Shown one piece after another: positions 9,720-19,499 of a DNA stretch of 36,714 nucleotides (positions within the stretch are counted from its first letter, which is position 1; each line of letters begins with the position of its first letter). The notes under the pieces are model-generated. The model worked only from the letters and a program-made list of their open reading frames with translations, had not been told where the DNA came from and searched no databases. Location of the stretch: positions 1 to 36,714 of the forward strand of contig JASANZ010002029.1 in NCBI GenBank assembly GCA_030849805.1, read 5' to 3'. The DNA is from Sergeia podlipaevii. Its lineage: Eukaryota > Euglenozoa > Kinetoplastea > Trypanosomatida > Trypanosomatidae. Position numbers and translations under genes: made by a program.

Positions 9720-10060
9720 TCGATGCCTCGGGCGAAAACTAAGCAATCTTCTCTCCTGTCCCTTGGAGCATTAAAAATGCTTTAGAAAAAAAGAAAAAAA
9801 GAAATGGAAACACACAAAAACAATACGAAAAAGAAAGCAATGAACTAATATTTTGATAAGTAAAAATTAAAACAGGTAGCAAAACAGGCAAACACATAGA
9901 CAAGCACATTTATTGAAAAAAAAAAAAATATTTGAAAAAAAAAAATATTTCATTTATCTGTTAAGAGTTCGGTGGGAAGGCACCTTTCCTTATCACACAC
10001 TCACCACACAACTGCAAGAGAGGAGATCGCTCCGTCTCCCATCTTTCGCCTTTCCTTCGA
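9720..10060. other. Intergenic spacer, 341 bases
   Basis: It contains the acceptor above and a short direct repeat of an A-run plus TATTT (about 9916-9951). Nothing else is supported. Confidence 0.7.
9780..9806 (-). promoter_or_regulatory. Predicted trans-splice acceptor of the Rab-like gene
   Basis: On the minus strand a nearly pure T/C tract of about 22 bases is followed by TAAAG, with AG at 9781-9780. This gives a 60-base leader to the ATG at 9719 and supports that start over the upstream TTG. Confidence 0.6.
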
Positions 10061-11539
10061 TTATTTTGACTTCTCATCGCGCATGCGCCATATCTTGATG
10101 CTCTTATCACTCTCTGCTGTGATCATGCGTGTACCTGATATGTCGTACGTAACGCAGTTTACGCCACCCTCTCCAGGCAAAGTGCCAGGAATAGCCTTGG
10201 TCTTGGTCAACTGAAATGGCGCGTAGTGCCGTTGTATTGTCATCGTCGAGGGCTGCGGCTGCATCCAGTCATACACACCCACATTCCCGTCGTCACTGCA
10301 CACCGCCAAAGTGTTTCTGCTGCTCATAGCACAGCAGCTCCAACGGTACGCAAGCTCTTCTTGATCCTTGGCACCTGGAACAATAGTACTTGCATTGCAG
10401 AGAAACTCACCCGTGGGCATGTTCCACACCCGCACTTCGTCTGCCCCACAAGACACGAGCGTAGAGCCCGATGGGCTCAGTGCGAGGCCGCGTACAGGCT
10501 TCTTGTGGCGCGTCATACGTGTAAAAGCCTTGCCGGCCGCAAGATCCCACAGGTATATAAAACCATCACTGCCACCAGAGATCACTTGTGGATCTATCTC
10601 CTGGGAGATAAGCGACATCACGCTATCTGTATGACCCAGAAACGTGTGCACGGCGCGTCGAGTACGTATGTCCCACACTCGCACCGTCTTATCACGTCCC
10701 GCGCTCAGAACCACATCCAGCAGAGGGTGCGCGGCGACGCAGTGGACGGCGCTCTTGTGGCCAAAGAACTCACGAATACTCTCGTTGCGCTCAAGATCCC
10801 AGCAACGCACAGCGTGGTCATCGCTGCCACTAAACATGTATGGCGAAATGCGGGAGAGTGCAATGGAACGCACAGCCTCCTTATGGCCAGTCATGTTGAG
10901 CTTGAGCACGCCAGTAGAGAGATCCCATATCTTAATCACGCTATCAAAGCCTCCCGTTGCAAACCACGAGTTAGTCGGGTCCACTGCGGCCGTCCATACC
11001 CATCCCTGATGCCCCACAAGCACCTTGGAGATTTTCCATTTTGCGGGAGGGTTGTATGCCTGCTGAGCTGCCTCGGCAGCGGCGGCGCTGGACACTACCA
11101 GCGAGTGCTTTGCCTTGAGCTGCCGCGGATCTGCTCGAATGACATCTGTCTCACCATTTTGTTCCTCTTCTCTGGTGCGCTTGCCAAGTAGTGTTGAGGA
11201 GGAAGGTCCCGAACTCGCAATCATAGCAGATGTGGTTTGCTGGTGCGCGTCCTTCCTCACTGTGATGAGTGCGCTCGACACGGCAGTGGCATTCCCTGAG
11301 CTGCCTTGATTGCCATTACTATTGGCCTCCTCCTCACGAGCTGCGATAACAGCAGCCTCAGCAGACACTGGGGCATCGCGTGGGTACAGGGAGCGCCACA
11401 GAGCGTTGCGACGCACTTGGAAAGCCCCGCCGTCGCCTTCCTGCGTATTTGTAAGAACTGGCACACCAAGAAGCTGGCGCGCGCTCTTGGCGTTGTCCTC
11501 CACTAAGCTTTCAATACCAAACATGGTGCAGCTACTCAT
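10061..11539 (-). CDS. PRL1: PRL1/PLRG1 (Prp46) spliceosomal WD40 protein
   Basis: A protein of 492 residues. A charged, low-complexity N-terminus of about 165 residues leads, after W168-K-I, into a seven-bladed WD40 propeller from about residue 173 to the C-terminus. The opening blade ([10 protein letters not shown], then ATGGFDS and KIWDL), the second (MTGHKEAVR, then [14 protein letters not shown]) and the later blades [19 protein letters not shown] and [10 protein letters not shown] follow the PRL1/PLRG1/Prp46 family closely. In other eukaryotes this protein belongs to the Prp19-related part of the activated spliceosome. Trypanosomatids need that machinery mainly for trans-splicing, so the protein should be nuclear and essential. 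The first ATG (11537-11539) is used; a second Met is five residues later. This is the most conserved protein in the window. Confidence 0.93.
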   Translation of the reverse strand: MSSCTMFGIESLVEDNAKSARQLLGVPVLTNTQEGDGGAFQVRRNALWRSLYPRDAPVSAEAAVIAAREEEANSNGNQGSSGNATAVSSALITVRKDAHQQTTSAMIASSGPSSSTLLGKRTREEEQNGETDVIRADPRQLKAKHSLVVSSAAAAEAAQQAYNPPAKWKISKVLVGHQGWVWTAAVDPTNSWFATGGFDSVIKIWDLSTGVLKLNMTGHKEAVRSIALSRISPYMFSGSDDHAVRCWDLERNESIREFFGHKSAVHCVAAHPLLDVVLSAGRDKTVRVWDIRTRRAVHTFLGHTDSVMSLISQEIDPQVISGGSDGFIYLWDLAAGKAFTRMTRHKKPVRGLALSPSGSTLVSCGADEVRVWNMPTGEFLCNASTIVPGAKDQEELAYRWSCCAMSSRNTLAVCSDDGNVGVYDWMQPQPSTMTIQRHYAPFQLTKTKAIPGTLPGEGGVNCVTYDISGTRMITAESDKSIKIWRMRDEKSK

Positions 11540-12137
11540 CTGCTCTTGTCAACCAGTTTGAAGATCAATCAATTTTCAAATGTACGTGCGGAGAGGGATG
11601 TGGGTTGGCGTTTTGCGGAAATATGTGTACTTTTCAACCCGTACAAAAACTCACTATGAAATCTAACAAATGTTGATTCTAGTAGCAAATACAAACAGAG
11701 AGAGAGAGAGAGATGAGCAAGTGGGAAATATAAAGAGAGAAGAAAAAGTTGCAAATCATTGAGTTTATCATAGCATCGCAAAGGAAAAAAAAAGTATGTT
11801 TCCTTGAGTGCAGCTGCTATAAACAGATGGGAGCTTCGCTCAACCTTCCCCCCTCCCCCCCCCCAAAAAAAAAAGTCCATAAATCAATTTTTTTTCTTTG
11901 GTCTTTCTGACTGCACGATACACACATACACACACATGTGCACATCTCTCTGTAAACACGCCGTCGAGAAAAGCAGCCCAATTTCCTCTCTAAAGATGAT
12001 GTGAACTGTTGCAACAATAAAATAAAGCCATGCAACAGGAGGCAATATATCTGTGATTTCCTACACAAACAAACAAAACAAACAAAAAACAGCAGCAAAA
12101 AAAAAAGAAAAGAAAAGAATGACCGCAACCACAAGCA
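11540..12137. other. Intergenic spacer, 598 bases
   Basis: It holds the PRL1 acceptor, a C-run directly followed by an A-run (about 11847-11874), and A-rich CAAA repeats (about 12066-12120) just downstream of the PPR stop codon. No gene is supported. Confidence 0.7.
11679..11714 (-). promoter_or_regulatory. Predicted trans-splice acceptor of PRL1
   Basis: On the minus strand a (TC)n tract (plus 11697-11714, GA repeats) is followed by a T-rich stretch and CTACTAG, with AG at 11680-11679. The leader would be 139 bases. Confidence 0.5.
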
Positions 12138-13028
12138 CTACGCCTTCCCTGAAGCACTACCAACGGCAGCCCTCGTCGCCTCCTCTTCGTCACCGTAAGC
12201 ATCATCTTGCATAGCGCGGTACGCAGTACCAGGATCAGAATCGGGAGCGTAGGCCTCCATCCTCGACTGGCGCTGGCGCACCTCCAAGTCATCAGCCTCT
12301 CCGTCCAGTGAGGACTCCTTAAACAAGCCTACAAGAAGATCACGTGTATAGGATATAGGCTGGTAGCCATCTGCCACCATCTTCGCATACACAAGCTGCG
12401 CTGAGGGAACGTCCTTGGCCGCGGCGCAGGCGCCTAGCACGGTATTGTATGTCACCTCATTGGGCCGTACGTTATCAGGACTACGCATTTTACCTAGCAG
12501 TTCCACCGCAGGCTTTGATACCCCTGCCCGCCGGCATCCGTCCATCGCAGCGGTGTAGGTGAACACTGTCGGAGCAACCAGCAACTCCTCCGCCTCTTCG
12601 AGAATTTTAAATGAGCGCTCCCATTTACCAGTCTTGGAGCATGCTGCCACTAACGCCGTGATGGTGCGCACATTGGGCGGCACATCCGCCAGTCTCATCT
12701 CAGCAAAGGTGCGCAGCGCAATATCGGTGCGTCCGACAATACTACACGCATTGATGAGGGCAGTGTACGTGTACACGTTGGGCTTTACGTTTTTCTCTTT
12801 CATATGAGCCAGAGTAGCGAGCGCGGCATCGAGATGACCAGCACGACCGCATGCGTTGATGATGGTCGTGTAGTGATAAACATTTTGGTGAACCAGGTTT
12901 GACTGTCCCATTTGCTGAAACATGGCAATCGCACCTTCCCAGTTACCGGACCTTGCAAGCGTAGTCAGCTCGTCCGTCAGCCACCGTGAAGCCCACCCAG
13001 CTACACGAGCCTGAGAGAGTGTGGCCAT
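12138..13028 (-). CDS. Pentatricopeptide repeat (PPR) protein
   Basis: A protein of 296 residues with about six tandem 34-36-residue PPR motifs: about 17-47 (degenerate), 51-84, 86-119, 121-154, 156-190 and 192-225. Each begins like V-Y-x-Y-T-x-x-I-N-A-C and ends in a P-N-V-like linker. The code-bearing positions (Asn/Thr/Ser at the fifth residue) are readable. An acidic, non-repeat tail of about 60 residues follows. PPR proteins bind single-stranded RNA base by base and in trypanosomatids act almost entirely in the mitochondrion, in mitoribosomes, RNA stability and polyadenylation. The N-terminus has two Arg and no acidic residue in its first 18 positions, compatible with an import signal. 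It is small for a kinetoplastid PPR protein. Its RNA target is unknown. Confidence 0.92.
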   Translation of the reverse strand: MATLSQARVAGWASRWLTDELTTLARSGNWEGAIAMFQQMGQSNLVHQNVYHYTTIINACGRAGHLDAALATLAHMKEKNVKPNVYTYTALINACSIVGRTDIALRTFAEMRLADVPPNVRTITALVAACSKTGKWERSFKILEEAEELLVAPTVFTYTAAMDGCRRAGVSKPAVELLGKMRSPDNVRPNEVTYNTVLGACAAAKDVPSAQLVYAKMVADGYQPISYTRDLLVGLFKESSLDGEADDLEVRQRQSRMEAYAPDSDPGTAYRAMQDDAYGDEEEATRAAVGSASGKA

Positions 13029-13489
13029 CCCTACAGATATATATATTTATATTGATGTAATACACCTTCATATACATATAAAATAAGGATTGAAGAAAAT
13101 GAGAACGATTAGAAAAATCAAAATAGAATTAGCATATAGAGGGTTCCCACTTAGACTGTCCAGATTCGTTCAATCATAGAGAGAGGAACTGCTTTTTTGT
13201 CATGTATATTGAGTACAAGTGCACAACGTTCTTAATCATTATTCGCGACGGGTATTGCTTCTTAGTGTGCTTCTATGAATTCTATATATTTCTCAGCACA
13301 TTTGATGAAAAAGAAAAGAAGAAAAGAAAAAGAAAGAAGGAAACCCCTAGCAGACCAGCGAGGCTCGACCATGCGCATGTTCAGTAAGAAACAACAAAAA
13401 TCATTTGCCGCCTCTCTCTATGTAGGGAAGCCCAATCAGCACGCGAGAAACTGGTGAGAGAGGAAGAGAGGACACGATGGATGGGTAAG
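13029..13489. other. Intergenic spacer, 461 bases
   Basis: A minus-strand T/C-rich stretch (plus about 13070-13120) ending with AG at 13067-13066 is a plausible acceptor for the PPR gene. A long purine tract (about 13306-13342) lies closer to the upstream gene. No gene is supported. Confidence 0.65.
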
Positions 13490-15451
13490 TCAAGACTCAA
13501 AAATGCGGTACCGATGACGAGGCATGATGCTAGAGTTCTTCAGCCACGAATAGTGTGGCAGCCATCCTGGCGCAAGACATTCGTACACATCTGTCGCCAC
13601 ATACGCTATTCGCTTGTTGCAGGCCAAACCTAAGCCATCCACCTGTGATTCCCCGGGCTTCACTGCAACTATCACGCTCTCTTTCCATCCGTGCAGGTTG
13701 ACAGTGAGCACATTTGTTTCTCCAACGAGGTCGCCAAACGGCTTGAGGCTTTCCAGAGACGGCAGCTGATGATCATTCACAACCAGAAGACCACCTTCTC
13801 GTAGCTTCGAGAGGCAGCCACGCACGAGCGGAGAGCAGGTCTGCATGCTCGCCTGCATGGGCTCAAAGAGATCCATAAAGGCCATATCAAAGTGTGCATC
13901 GCGGAGTATCGCAAAGGAATCCTCAGCGCTCATGACATGCACGTGCATGTGAGGATCGTCTTCGAGATACGTACCAGCTGCCTTGCAAACAGCCACCATA
14001 GCTGGCTCAATTTCTATAATGTGGATCTCTGCTTGCGGGCCGAGGACGTCACGAAGAGCAACGGCAATGCTGTTCCCACCCATGCCAAGCACAAGAATGG
14101 AAGAGGTAGCTGCAGGACACAAGGAGCGTAACTCTTCACTCCACGTGTGTGCGTCCAGATAGTGCGACTCTGGTGCCATACTGCCTACTGGCTCATCGTT
14201 GCCACTATTGCTACTCTGTCTGTTGGTGCTGCTTCCTCCGCTACTACTGCTGGAAATGTTAGCCATTTCCTCTTCCTCTATGCTCCTTCCGTGCGAGGGG
14301 GCATCCGCACTTGTGGTAGTGTAGAGCACCGCCGAGGCAGCTTCCTCCTCCACCCTCGCTTCCCCAGCACTCCGTCTTTTCTTGCCTTTGCGCTTCCCTA
14401 CGTCCTCCTCCTTCTTCGATTCGGATGGAAAGGGGGGTTTGTAAAGACCCTTGCGGTTGGCCTTCCCGCGTACCACCAGCCGCAATGATGTGTAAACAAT
14501 AGCAGCAAAGGACACCATCGTCCCTGCGACGCACTGCAGCACCGCCGGTGACTCCTGAGAGATAACGGTCTGAACGTGGTAGCTGCGATCACTTCCGACG
14601 CCGCGCTTGTTTGCGTCATGATGGACAAAGTGAAACGTTGTGAGCGTCACGTCCTTCTGTTCAAAGGGCAGGTCCATCCAGTAGCGCCTTCGTAGGCTTG
14701 CCTCGGCAAGTTGCTCCTTCTTGTGTCGCTTTGCCGAGGGCGTGTCCGCGTCTGAGTCTGACTCAGTGCCTAGATAGGCACGCGTGCGTGTGGGCATGGA
14801 TGGTTGCAGGGCAAAGCGTCCGAGAGCTTTACGCAGAGTTATCGTTGACTGAGCACACACTACATCCACCTTGGGGAACGCGCTGCACGTTTTGCGACTC
14901 ACCAGGGTAGTGTCACGCGACATGACCACTGGCAGACGCATAAAGGGTTTGGCGATCCTCATATCTACGAAGCAGCGCCAGAATGGTAGTGTTCGATCTA
15001 CCTCACGGCCAACCCCGTTGAGTACGCAGCGGTCAGACACAATCTTGTCCTCCTGTGCTGTGGCCCCACTGGCTGGGGTTGAGCAGTCCGTCGCTGATAA
15101 TGGTTCCGCTAGATCTTCTGCTGGTATGACTGTTTCACAGATAATGGCTGGGATACTGCTATGGTGATGGTGCGTTTCATCCTCCTCGTGCTGCTCAAAA
15201 GGGGGTGTTGCTTTTTGTTGTGAAGTGAAACCACATGCTGGGAGCTCTACAAGTGGCTCAGAGGCACACCGCACTAGTAGAGTGCAAGCTGATGCTGCCG
15301 CCATATCCACAATGGTAGTAGGGGTAGAGTAGAGTGGTTCAAGTGCATCAGTACTTCTTCTTCTTCTGCTACTACTAATACACTGAGGTCCTTCTTCCAT
15401 TTGGTGTGAGGGGGGATCCGCAGACACCGCCAGTTCACTAGAGGCTGCCAT
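13490..15451 (-). CDS. Spermidine-synthase-fold SAM methyltransferase-like protein
   Basis: A protein of 653 residues. The C-terminal part (about 430-605) is a class I SAM-binding Rossmann fold: motif I ILVLGMGGNS at 452-461, an acidic end of strand 2 (IIEIEPA, 478-484), an acidic SAED site at 508-511, and FDMAFMDLFEP (521-531) at the catalytic strand. It ends in a LREGGLLVVND strand at 550-560. This pattern is that of spermine/spermidine synthases and of METTL13-type protein methyltransferases, which share the fold. The first 400 residues are mostly low-complexity and acidic, with a hydrophobic beta-rich stretch (about 304-328) and a Lys/Arg-rich segment (346-361, RKGKKRR) that could be a nuclear signal. 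A methyltransferase on a protein substrate is more likely than polyamine synthesis, because this protein is twice the length of spermidine synthase and lacks its N-terminal barrel. The substrate is unknown. Confidence 0.75.
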   Translation of the reverse strand: MAASSELAVSADPPSHQMEEGPQCISSSRRRRSTDALEPLYSTPTTIVDMAAASACTLLVRCASEPLVELPACGFTSQQKATPPFEQHEEDETHHHHSSIPAIICETVIPAEDLAEPLSATDCSTPASGATAQEDKIVSDRCVLNGVGREVDRTLPFWRCFVDMRIAKPFMRLPVVMSRDTTLVSRKTCSAFPKVDVVCAQSTITLRKALGRFALQPSMPTRTRAYLGTESDSDADTPSAKRHKKEQLAEASLRRRYWMDLPFEQKDVTLTTFHFVHHDANKRGVGSDRSYHVQTVISQESPAVLQCVAGTMVSFAAIVYTSLRLVVRGKANRKGLYKPPFPSESKKEEDVGKRKGKKRRSAGEARVEEEAASAVLYTTTSADAPSHGRSIEEEEMANISSSSSGGSSTNRQSSNSGNDEPVGSMAPESHYLDAHTWSEELRSLCPAATSSILVLGMGGNSIAVALRDVLGPQAEIHIIEIEPAMVAVCKAAGTYLEDDPHMHVHVMSAEDSFAILRDAHFDMAFMDLFEPMQASMQTCSPLVRGCLSKLREGGLLVVNDHQLPSLESLKPFGDLVGETNVLTVNLHGWKESVIVAVKPGESQVDGLGLACNKRIAYVATDVYECLAPGWLPHYSWLKNSSIMPRHRYRIFES

Positions 15452-15861
15452 CCTGCTGTTGCTACTGGTGCTGCTTTAGGCAAGCGCTAATGTATGTTTT
15501 GTGTATATGTTGAGAGAAGCAGCCTTGACACGTCACAACTAAATTAGATATGTGGATATCCTTCTGCCACTTGCCCTCAATAGACCTCAAGACACTCTCT
15601 GCACTGCCTTCAAACATGTGTAATGAAAATGAGAGCAAAGTACAAAAGTGGAAAAGCGTAAATGAACATGTGTGTGTGTGTAAGTATAGAAAATAACCAT
15701 GGGTACATTTCTGCAAAAAGAAAAAAAACTATCTACTTTAAATTAAGCGTGAAAAAGCATTCTGTAGATTTCGTATATATAGGCACATTCCCCAAATGTC
15801 AATCCAATATAACTATGCAATATATAATAAAGAACAAAAAATATACAAGCACAACATTCCC
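15452..15861. other. Intergenic spacer, 410 bases
   Basis: It contains a (GT)n run at about 15669-15681 and short A-runs. There is no strong minus-strand acceptor by eye close to 15451; a modest C/T stretch lies at about 15513-15525. No gene is supported. Confidence 0.6.
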
Positions 15862-18279
15862 TCATTTTGTGCGCAGCCTACTCAGGAGTGCGTCAACGTT
15901 ATAGGGGTCCGCAAACTGACGATTCTGCACAGGTGACGGGGTAGGTGGTGGGACACCCACGAACGAAACGGAGCGTGAGTGCCGACGAGGCCGCGCCCCC
16001 GTATCGTTCCGTTTAAGCGCAGACAGATTCATTTTGGTGGTATTCGTTGCGGGAAACTGGTTGCGCTCGTTAGCGCTCCACTCTGCACGACGTTCATATT
16101 CTAGAGCAGCTGAGAATTCTCGATCGAGCTCGATGTTTTGCTCACTGCCAGCATGTGTCCACCCTGCCACATCTACCGCGGCATCAGCATCCCCCTCCAT
16201 GTCCTCGTTATTTGCCGTCATGCCATCGTCGTCCTCCTCGTTGTAGAGTGCAGATACATCGCACTCGGAGAATGGCAACGGCCTCGCGACCCTCTCCATG
16301 CCATGGGAGCGCGCTTTTTCTTGTTGCTGCTTGTCTGCTTTCCGCCTTGCAGCAATTGCCTCCGTCTGAAGCTTGAATGGGGATAGTACAGTGGGCTGTC
16401 CATCCCCGGAGAGAGCCGCGGCACCTGCCTTGCACCGACCCATATTACGCGCTCGTTCCTCTTCCTCTTCTCGTAGTCGTCTCGCGGCAGCCTGGCGCTG
16501 TAAGAATCGCGACACTCCGGACACTTGCGATGCTGAAGCTACAGCTGCCCCACCCTCGTCTATGTTCCCCCCTTCTGTCCTGGTGGTGGAGTAGACCGTT
16601 GCGTTAGTGCGAGGTCGGAAAGTGCATTCTGCAAGCTCCTCTGCAGCCTCAATGCGTTTTGCCTCACGTGCGCGTTGCTCTCTGCGCCGCACACTCTCAA
16701 GCTGCCGCTCATAGAATGCATCAATGTCTGCTGCGGACACGGCGGCTACTCGCGCTGAGCCAGAGGGAGATGGACTTCGCGATTGCCCCCGTGGCTGCTG
16801 TTGTTGCTGTTGAGAGCGATGATTTCTACGGTCGCCGGCACTAATCTTTATGGTGCTCCCATGCGCGTCACCTTCGTGTTCTGAAAAGTTCTGGCGAGAT
16901 GATGTTTGCCTTTGCTGTGTCCCGAGGCGCTTAACCACATCCTGCTCACGACCTTCCATGCGTCTCAGAACATAGGCAGTACCTGGAGATAAGGTGGGCT
17001 TGAAGGAGCACTTTGCCTCCGCCTCGGCTTTCTCTGCCGCACGCTGTTTCATTTCACCAGAGGCCTCCTTCCCGCCATAGTAAAGCCGCTTGACTTGAGC
17101 ATCAATCATGTCTTTGTCGACGCGAAGCAACTCGCTTTTTCGCTGCTGCGCAGCATAGCCATAGCCACCACCACCACCACCACTACCGACTAGGATGGAT
17201 CCAGTCTGAATAGCTTCCTTGCGCTCCCGCTCGATCTCCTGCTCCAGCGCACGCTGTTGCTCCTGACGAACCTGCTCGTACAATTCCTGTCGCTTCACAA
17301 AGTTCGTCTGGAAAAGGGCATGATGAACGCCATGCGCAATCCACTGTTGTGAAACAGGATTGGTTGCCGGGACGTACGAGTCATCCATCACGCCCTCGCC
17401 TTTATCTGCGGAGTTCTTCTCTCGCATTGCCTGCTCATACAGCTTTACTCCTCTATCAATACCCCGTCCACTTGCCATCACTCTGCTGCTGCTGCTGTTC
17501 AACTCGTCGATGGCAGCGGAAGTCGCAGAAATTTTCGGGCGAAACGAACACTCCGCCTCCGCCGCACGCTCTGCCTCTTCCCGCTTTGACTGACGCTCCG
17601 CCAGCAGTTGCGCGTTCCTCTCCGCAAATTCCTCTTGAGCTCTGCGCCGCGCAGCCCTCTCGGACTCTGCAGAGGTTCGTTTATGGGACCTTGAAATCGC
17701 TTCTGCAGAGGGTGCACCCGCACGGCCTTCTTCACTGCGTCGTTTCTGCTCTCTCCGCACTGCGAGTGAGAGCTCGACTGACTTGCCATAGTGCAGTAGC
17801 CGCTCCTCCACCGGTGCGGCCTGCAAATGCGTGAGTGCCTGTGAGTAGAGTGTGCGCTTGTTTATAGCAGGGTGGAACGAGCGTTTCAAGATCTGTGCGT
17901 CCTGCTCCGCTTTCATCTGTTCCAGCTGTAGCCTGCGCTCCTCTTGCTCTTGAGCTTGCCGTGCAAGACGTTCAAAGACACTAGTGCTTTCAACAGACCC
18001 TGCACTACTGCCACGACCCCCATCCTCCACTTCGCCTTCAGCAGTGGTGAGCATAGGCTGAAAGGAGCACTGCGCAGCCGTCTCACGCTCACGGCGCTGC
18101 TGCAGGGCGGCTTCCTTCATCTTGCGTATGTACTCATCGTGCAGATGGCGCTCCCGCGTTCCAAGTGGGTAATATCGATTTATCTCAGCGACATCCTGCG
18201 CATTCTTCTCGTTCTCTAGAGACTCCTGACTGCATGAAGCTGAGTGGCTGCTTAAGGGAGATACCGTCTCGGAGAACAT
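15862..18279 (-). CDS. Coiled-coil protein with repeated S/T-F-x-P motifs
   Basis: A protein of 805 residues from the ATG at 18277-18279; the frame opens two codons earlier with TTG. It is dominated by Glu/Arg/Gln-rich helices typical of coiled coils. A short motif recurs five times: CSFQP at 71-75, RSFHP at 133-137, CSFRP at 244-248, CSFKP at 424-428 and CTFRP at 552-556. Most copies are preceded by an A/E-x-A-E-x segment and followed by a short flexible spacer. Each is paired with a Phe/Leu-Y/A-E-R/Q helix such as VFERLARQAQEQEE or FYERQLESVRRREQ. Proteins with this E-C-[ST]-F-x-P pattern are, to my knowledge, common among trypanosomatid cytoskeletal or flagellar proteins, but I cannot name the orthologue. 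A run of seven Gly and one of six Gln sit between the modules. It has no membrane segment or enzyme domain. Confidence 0.82.
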   Translation of the reverse strand: MFSETVSPLSSHSASCSQESLENEKNAQDVAEINRYYPLGTRERHLHDEYIRKMKEAALQQRRERETAAQCSFQPMLTTAEGEVEDGGRGSSAGSVESTSVFERLARQAQEQEERRLQLEQMKAEQDAQILKRSFHPAINKRTLYSQALTHLQAAPVEERLLHYGKSVELSLAVRREQKRRSEEGRAGAPSAEAISRSHKRTSAESERAARRRAQEEFAERNAQLLAERQSKREEAERAAEAECSFRPKISATSAAIDELNSSSSRVMASGRGIDRGVKLYEQAMREKNSADKGEGVMDDSYVPATNPVSQQWIAHGVHHALFQTNFVKRQELYEQVRQEQQRALEQEIERERKEAIQTGSILVGSGGGGGGYGYAAQQRKSELLRVDKDMIDAQVKRLYYGGKEASGEMKQRAAEKAEAEAKCSFKPTLSPGTAYVLRRMEGREQDVVKRLGTQQRQTSSRQNFSEHEGDAHGSTIKISAGDRRNHRSQQQQQQPRGQSRSPSPSGSARVAAVSAADIDAFYERQLESVRRREQRAREAKRIEAAEELAECTFRPRTNATVYSTTRTEGGNIDEGGAAVASASQVSGVSRFLQRQAAARRLREEEEERARNMGRCKAGAAALSGDGQPTVLSPFKLQTEAIAARRKADKQQQEKARSHGMERVARPLPFSECDVSALYNEEDDDGMTANNEDMEGDADAAVDVAGWTHAGSEQNIELDREFSAALEYERRAEWSANERNQFPATNTTKMNLSALKRNDTGARPRRHSRSVSFVGVPPPTPSPVQNRQFADPYNVDALLSRLRTK

Positions 18280-18731
18280 CAGCAAATGAATTTTTTTTAT
18301 GATAGTTGTTTCTATACCACAAAGAGTGTCTATTCACTTCAACGTACTTCTTCTATTTTTTATTATTATTCAACACTTGCTGCACGTGTAATTGAAATAT
18401 GTCTATAGCAATAAAGTTAAGGGGAAAAATATTCAAAAAAAATATGCAATGAAATATATATGAAACTGTTTATGTATATGTGTGTACACGTTGCGCACGC
18501 GCTCTTTGAGTATGTCTTACGCTTCCCTATATACCAGCCTCCTGATGTACGGGCACAGGTTGTGTGAACACTATAACAAAAAAAAAAACATACGATAAAT
18601 AAAAATTGAAGAGAAAATAGTGATAAGCAAGATAAAAATTTAGCAGCAGTGTTTGTTAAGAAGAACAGTTATATATAAATATAGAAGCATACAATGTTTA
18701 TTGCTGCTTCTTCTAGTTAGGGAACCATAGT

Positions 18732-18761
18732 GGCTGCAAACAGCCGCAGCTATTCAGCTGC
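18732..18761. repeat. Two abutting tetraloop hairpins
   Basis: GGCTG-CAAA-CAGCC (18732-18745) is followed with no gap by GCAGCT-ATTC-AGCTGC (18746-18761). Both stems are perfect (5 and 6 bp) and both loops are four bases. The pair is GC-rich inside an A/T-rich spacer. Confidence 0.75.
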
Positions 18762-19368
18762 CTATCACCATGAAGGGACACCATAGCGCATCTCTATCAT
18801 TTTCTTTTCAAGTTAGTTTTCCCGTTTCAAAACTGACAGGTTTTATAGTGAATAGAAAAAGTGGCATATAGATGTGGCACCTTGAACTCACAGCCAATCC
18901 CTCATTCGTGGCACGCACACGCACACATCATTTCCTTGCCGTTTCGAGTAGTTTACATATTTTGGTGACAAAGAAAAAAGGAAAGAATATGGAGAAAAGA
19001 AAAAAAAACAAGTGGCATGCAAACACAAACAAACTGCGTTGTTACAGGAAAGAGGCTGGCACACTGCTTCTGCTCGCCCGCCATCTCATTTTGAACTCCT
19101 TTCTTTTCCTTCGTTCATTTCCTTCTATCATAATATTAATCGACTCCACAAGAGCCAGATGAACATCGTTTTCCTTTTCATTTTGGCCAAACTCATCTGC
19201 AAGGGCATCGAAGAAAAAAAGAAAAAGTAAGAGCACGTCACATAAGAAAAAGAAAAAAAAACCAAGGGATAAACTAACAACAAATAAAGAAACAATATAT
19301 ATTACTATATACACAGTCCAAAAGAGGTACCAACGTAGAGAAGAAAAAAACAGTAAAGAAAGCGAGTA

Positions 19369-19382
19369 GGGGGGGGGGGGGG
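19369..19382. repeat. Poly(G) run of 14
   Basis: An uninterrupted G homopolymer (C on the transcribed strand's RNA) in the spacer downstream of the hydrolase gene. It is length-uncertain in any sequencing. Confidence 0.85.
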
Positions 19383-19499
19383 AATAAGCAAAGAAAAATC
19401 TTCCTGCTGTATTACCTTTGTTCCTGCAATTTCACCCCCACCTTCTCTTCCTATACGCACTATATTTTCCTTTTCCTTTCTCCTTTCTTTTGATACTGC

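Larger units (their letters stand above)
18280..19499. other. Intergenic spacer, 1.2 kb
   Basis: It holds a minus-strand T/C tract with AG at 18404-18403 (a possible acceptor for the coiled-coil gene), two abutting hairpins at 18732-18761, A-rich purine tracts around 18970-19010 and 19210-19265, a run of 14 G (19369-19382), and a plus-strand pyrimidine tract (about 19430-19490) just past the hydrolase stop. Open frames on both strands are low-complexity. No gene is supported. Confidence 0.65.

Noticed and set aside
10226..11191. A 321-codon open frame on the plus strand
   Set aside because: It lies wholly antisense to PRL1, whose WD40 repeats are unmistakable. Its product is Cys/His/Arg-rich with no recognisable domain, typical of a shadow frame in GC-rich coding DNA.
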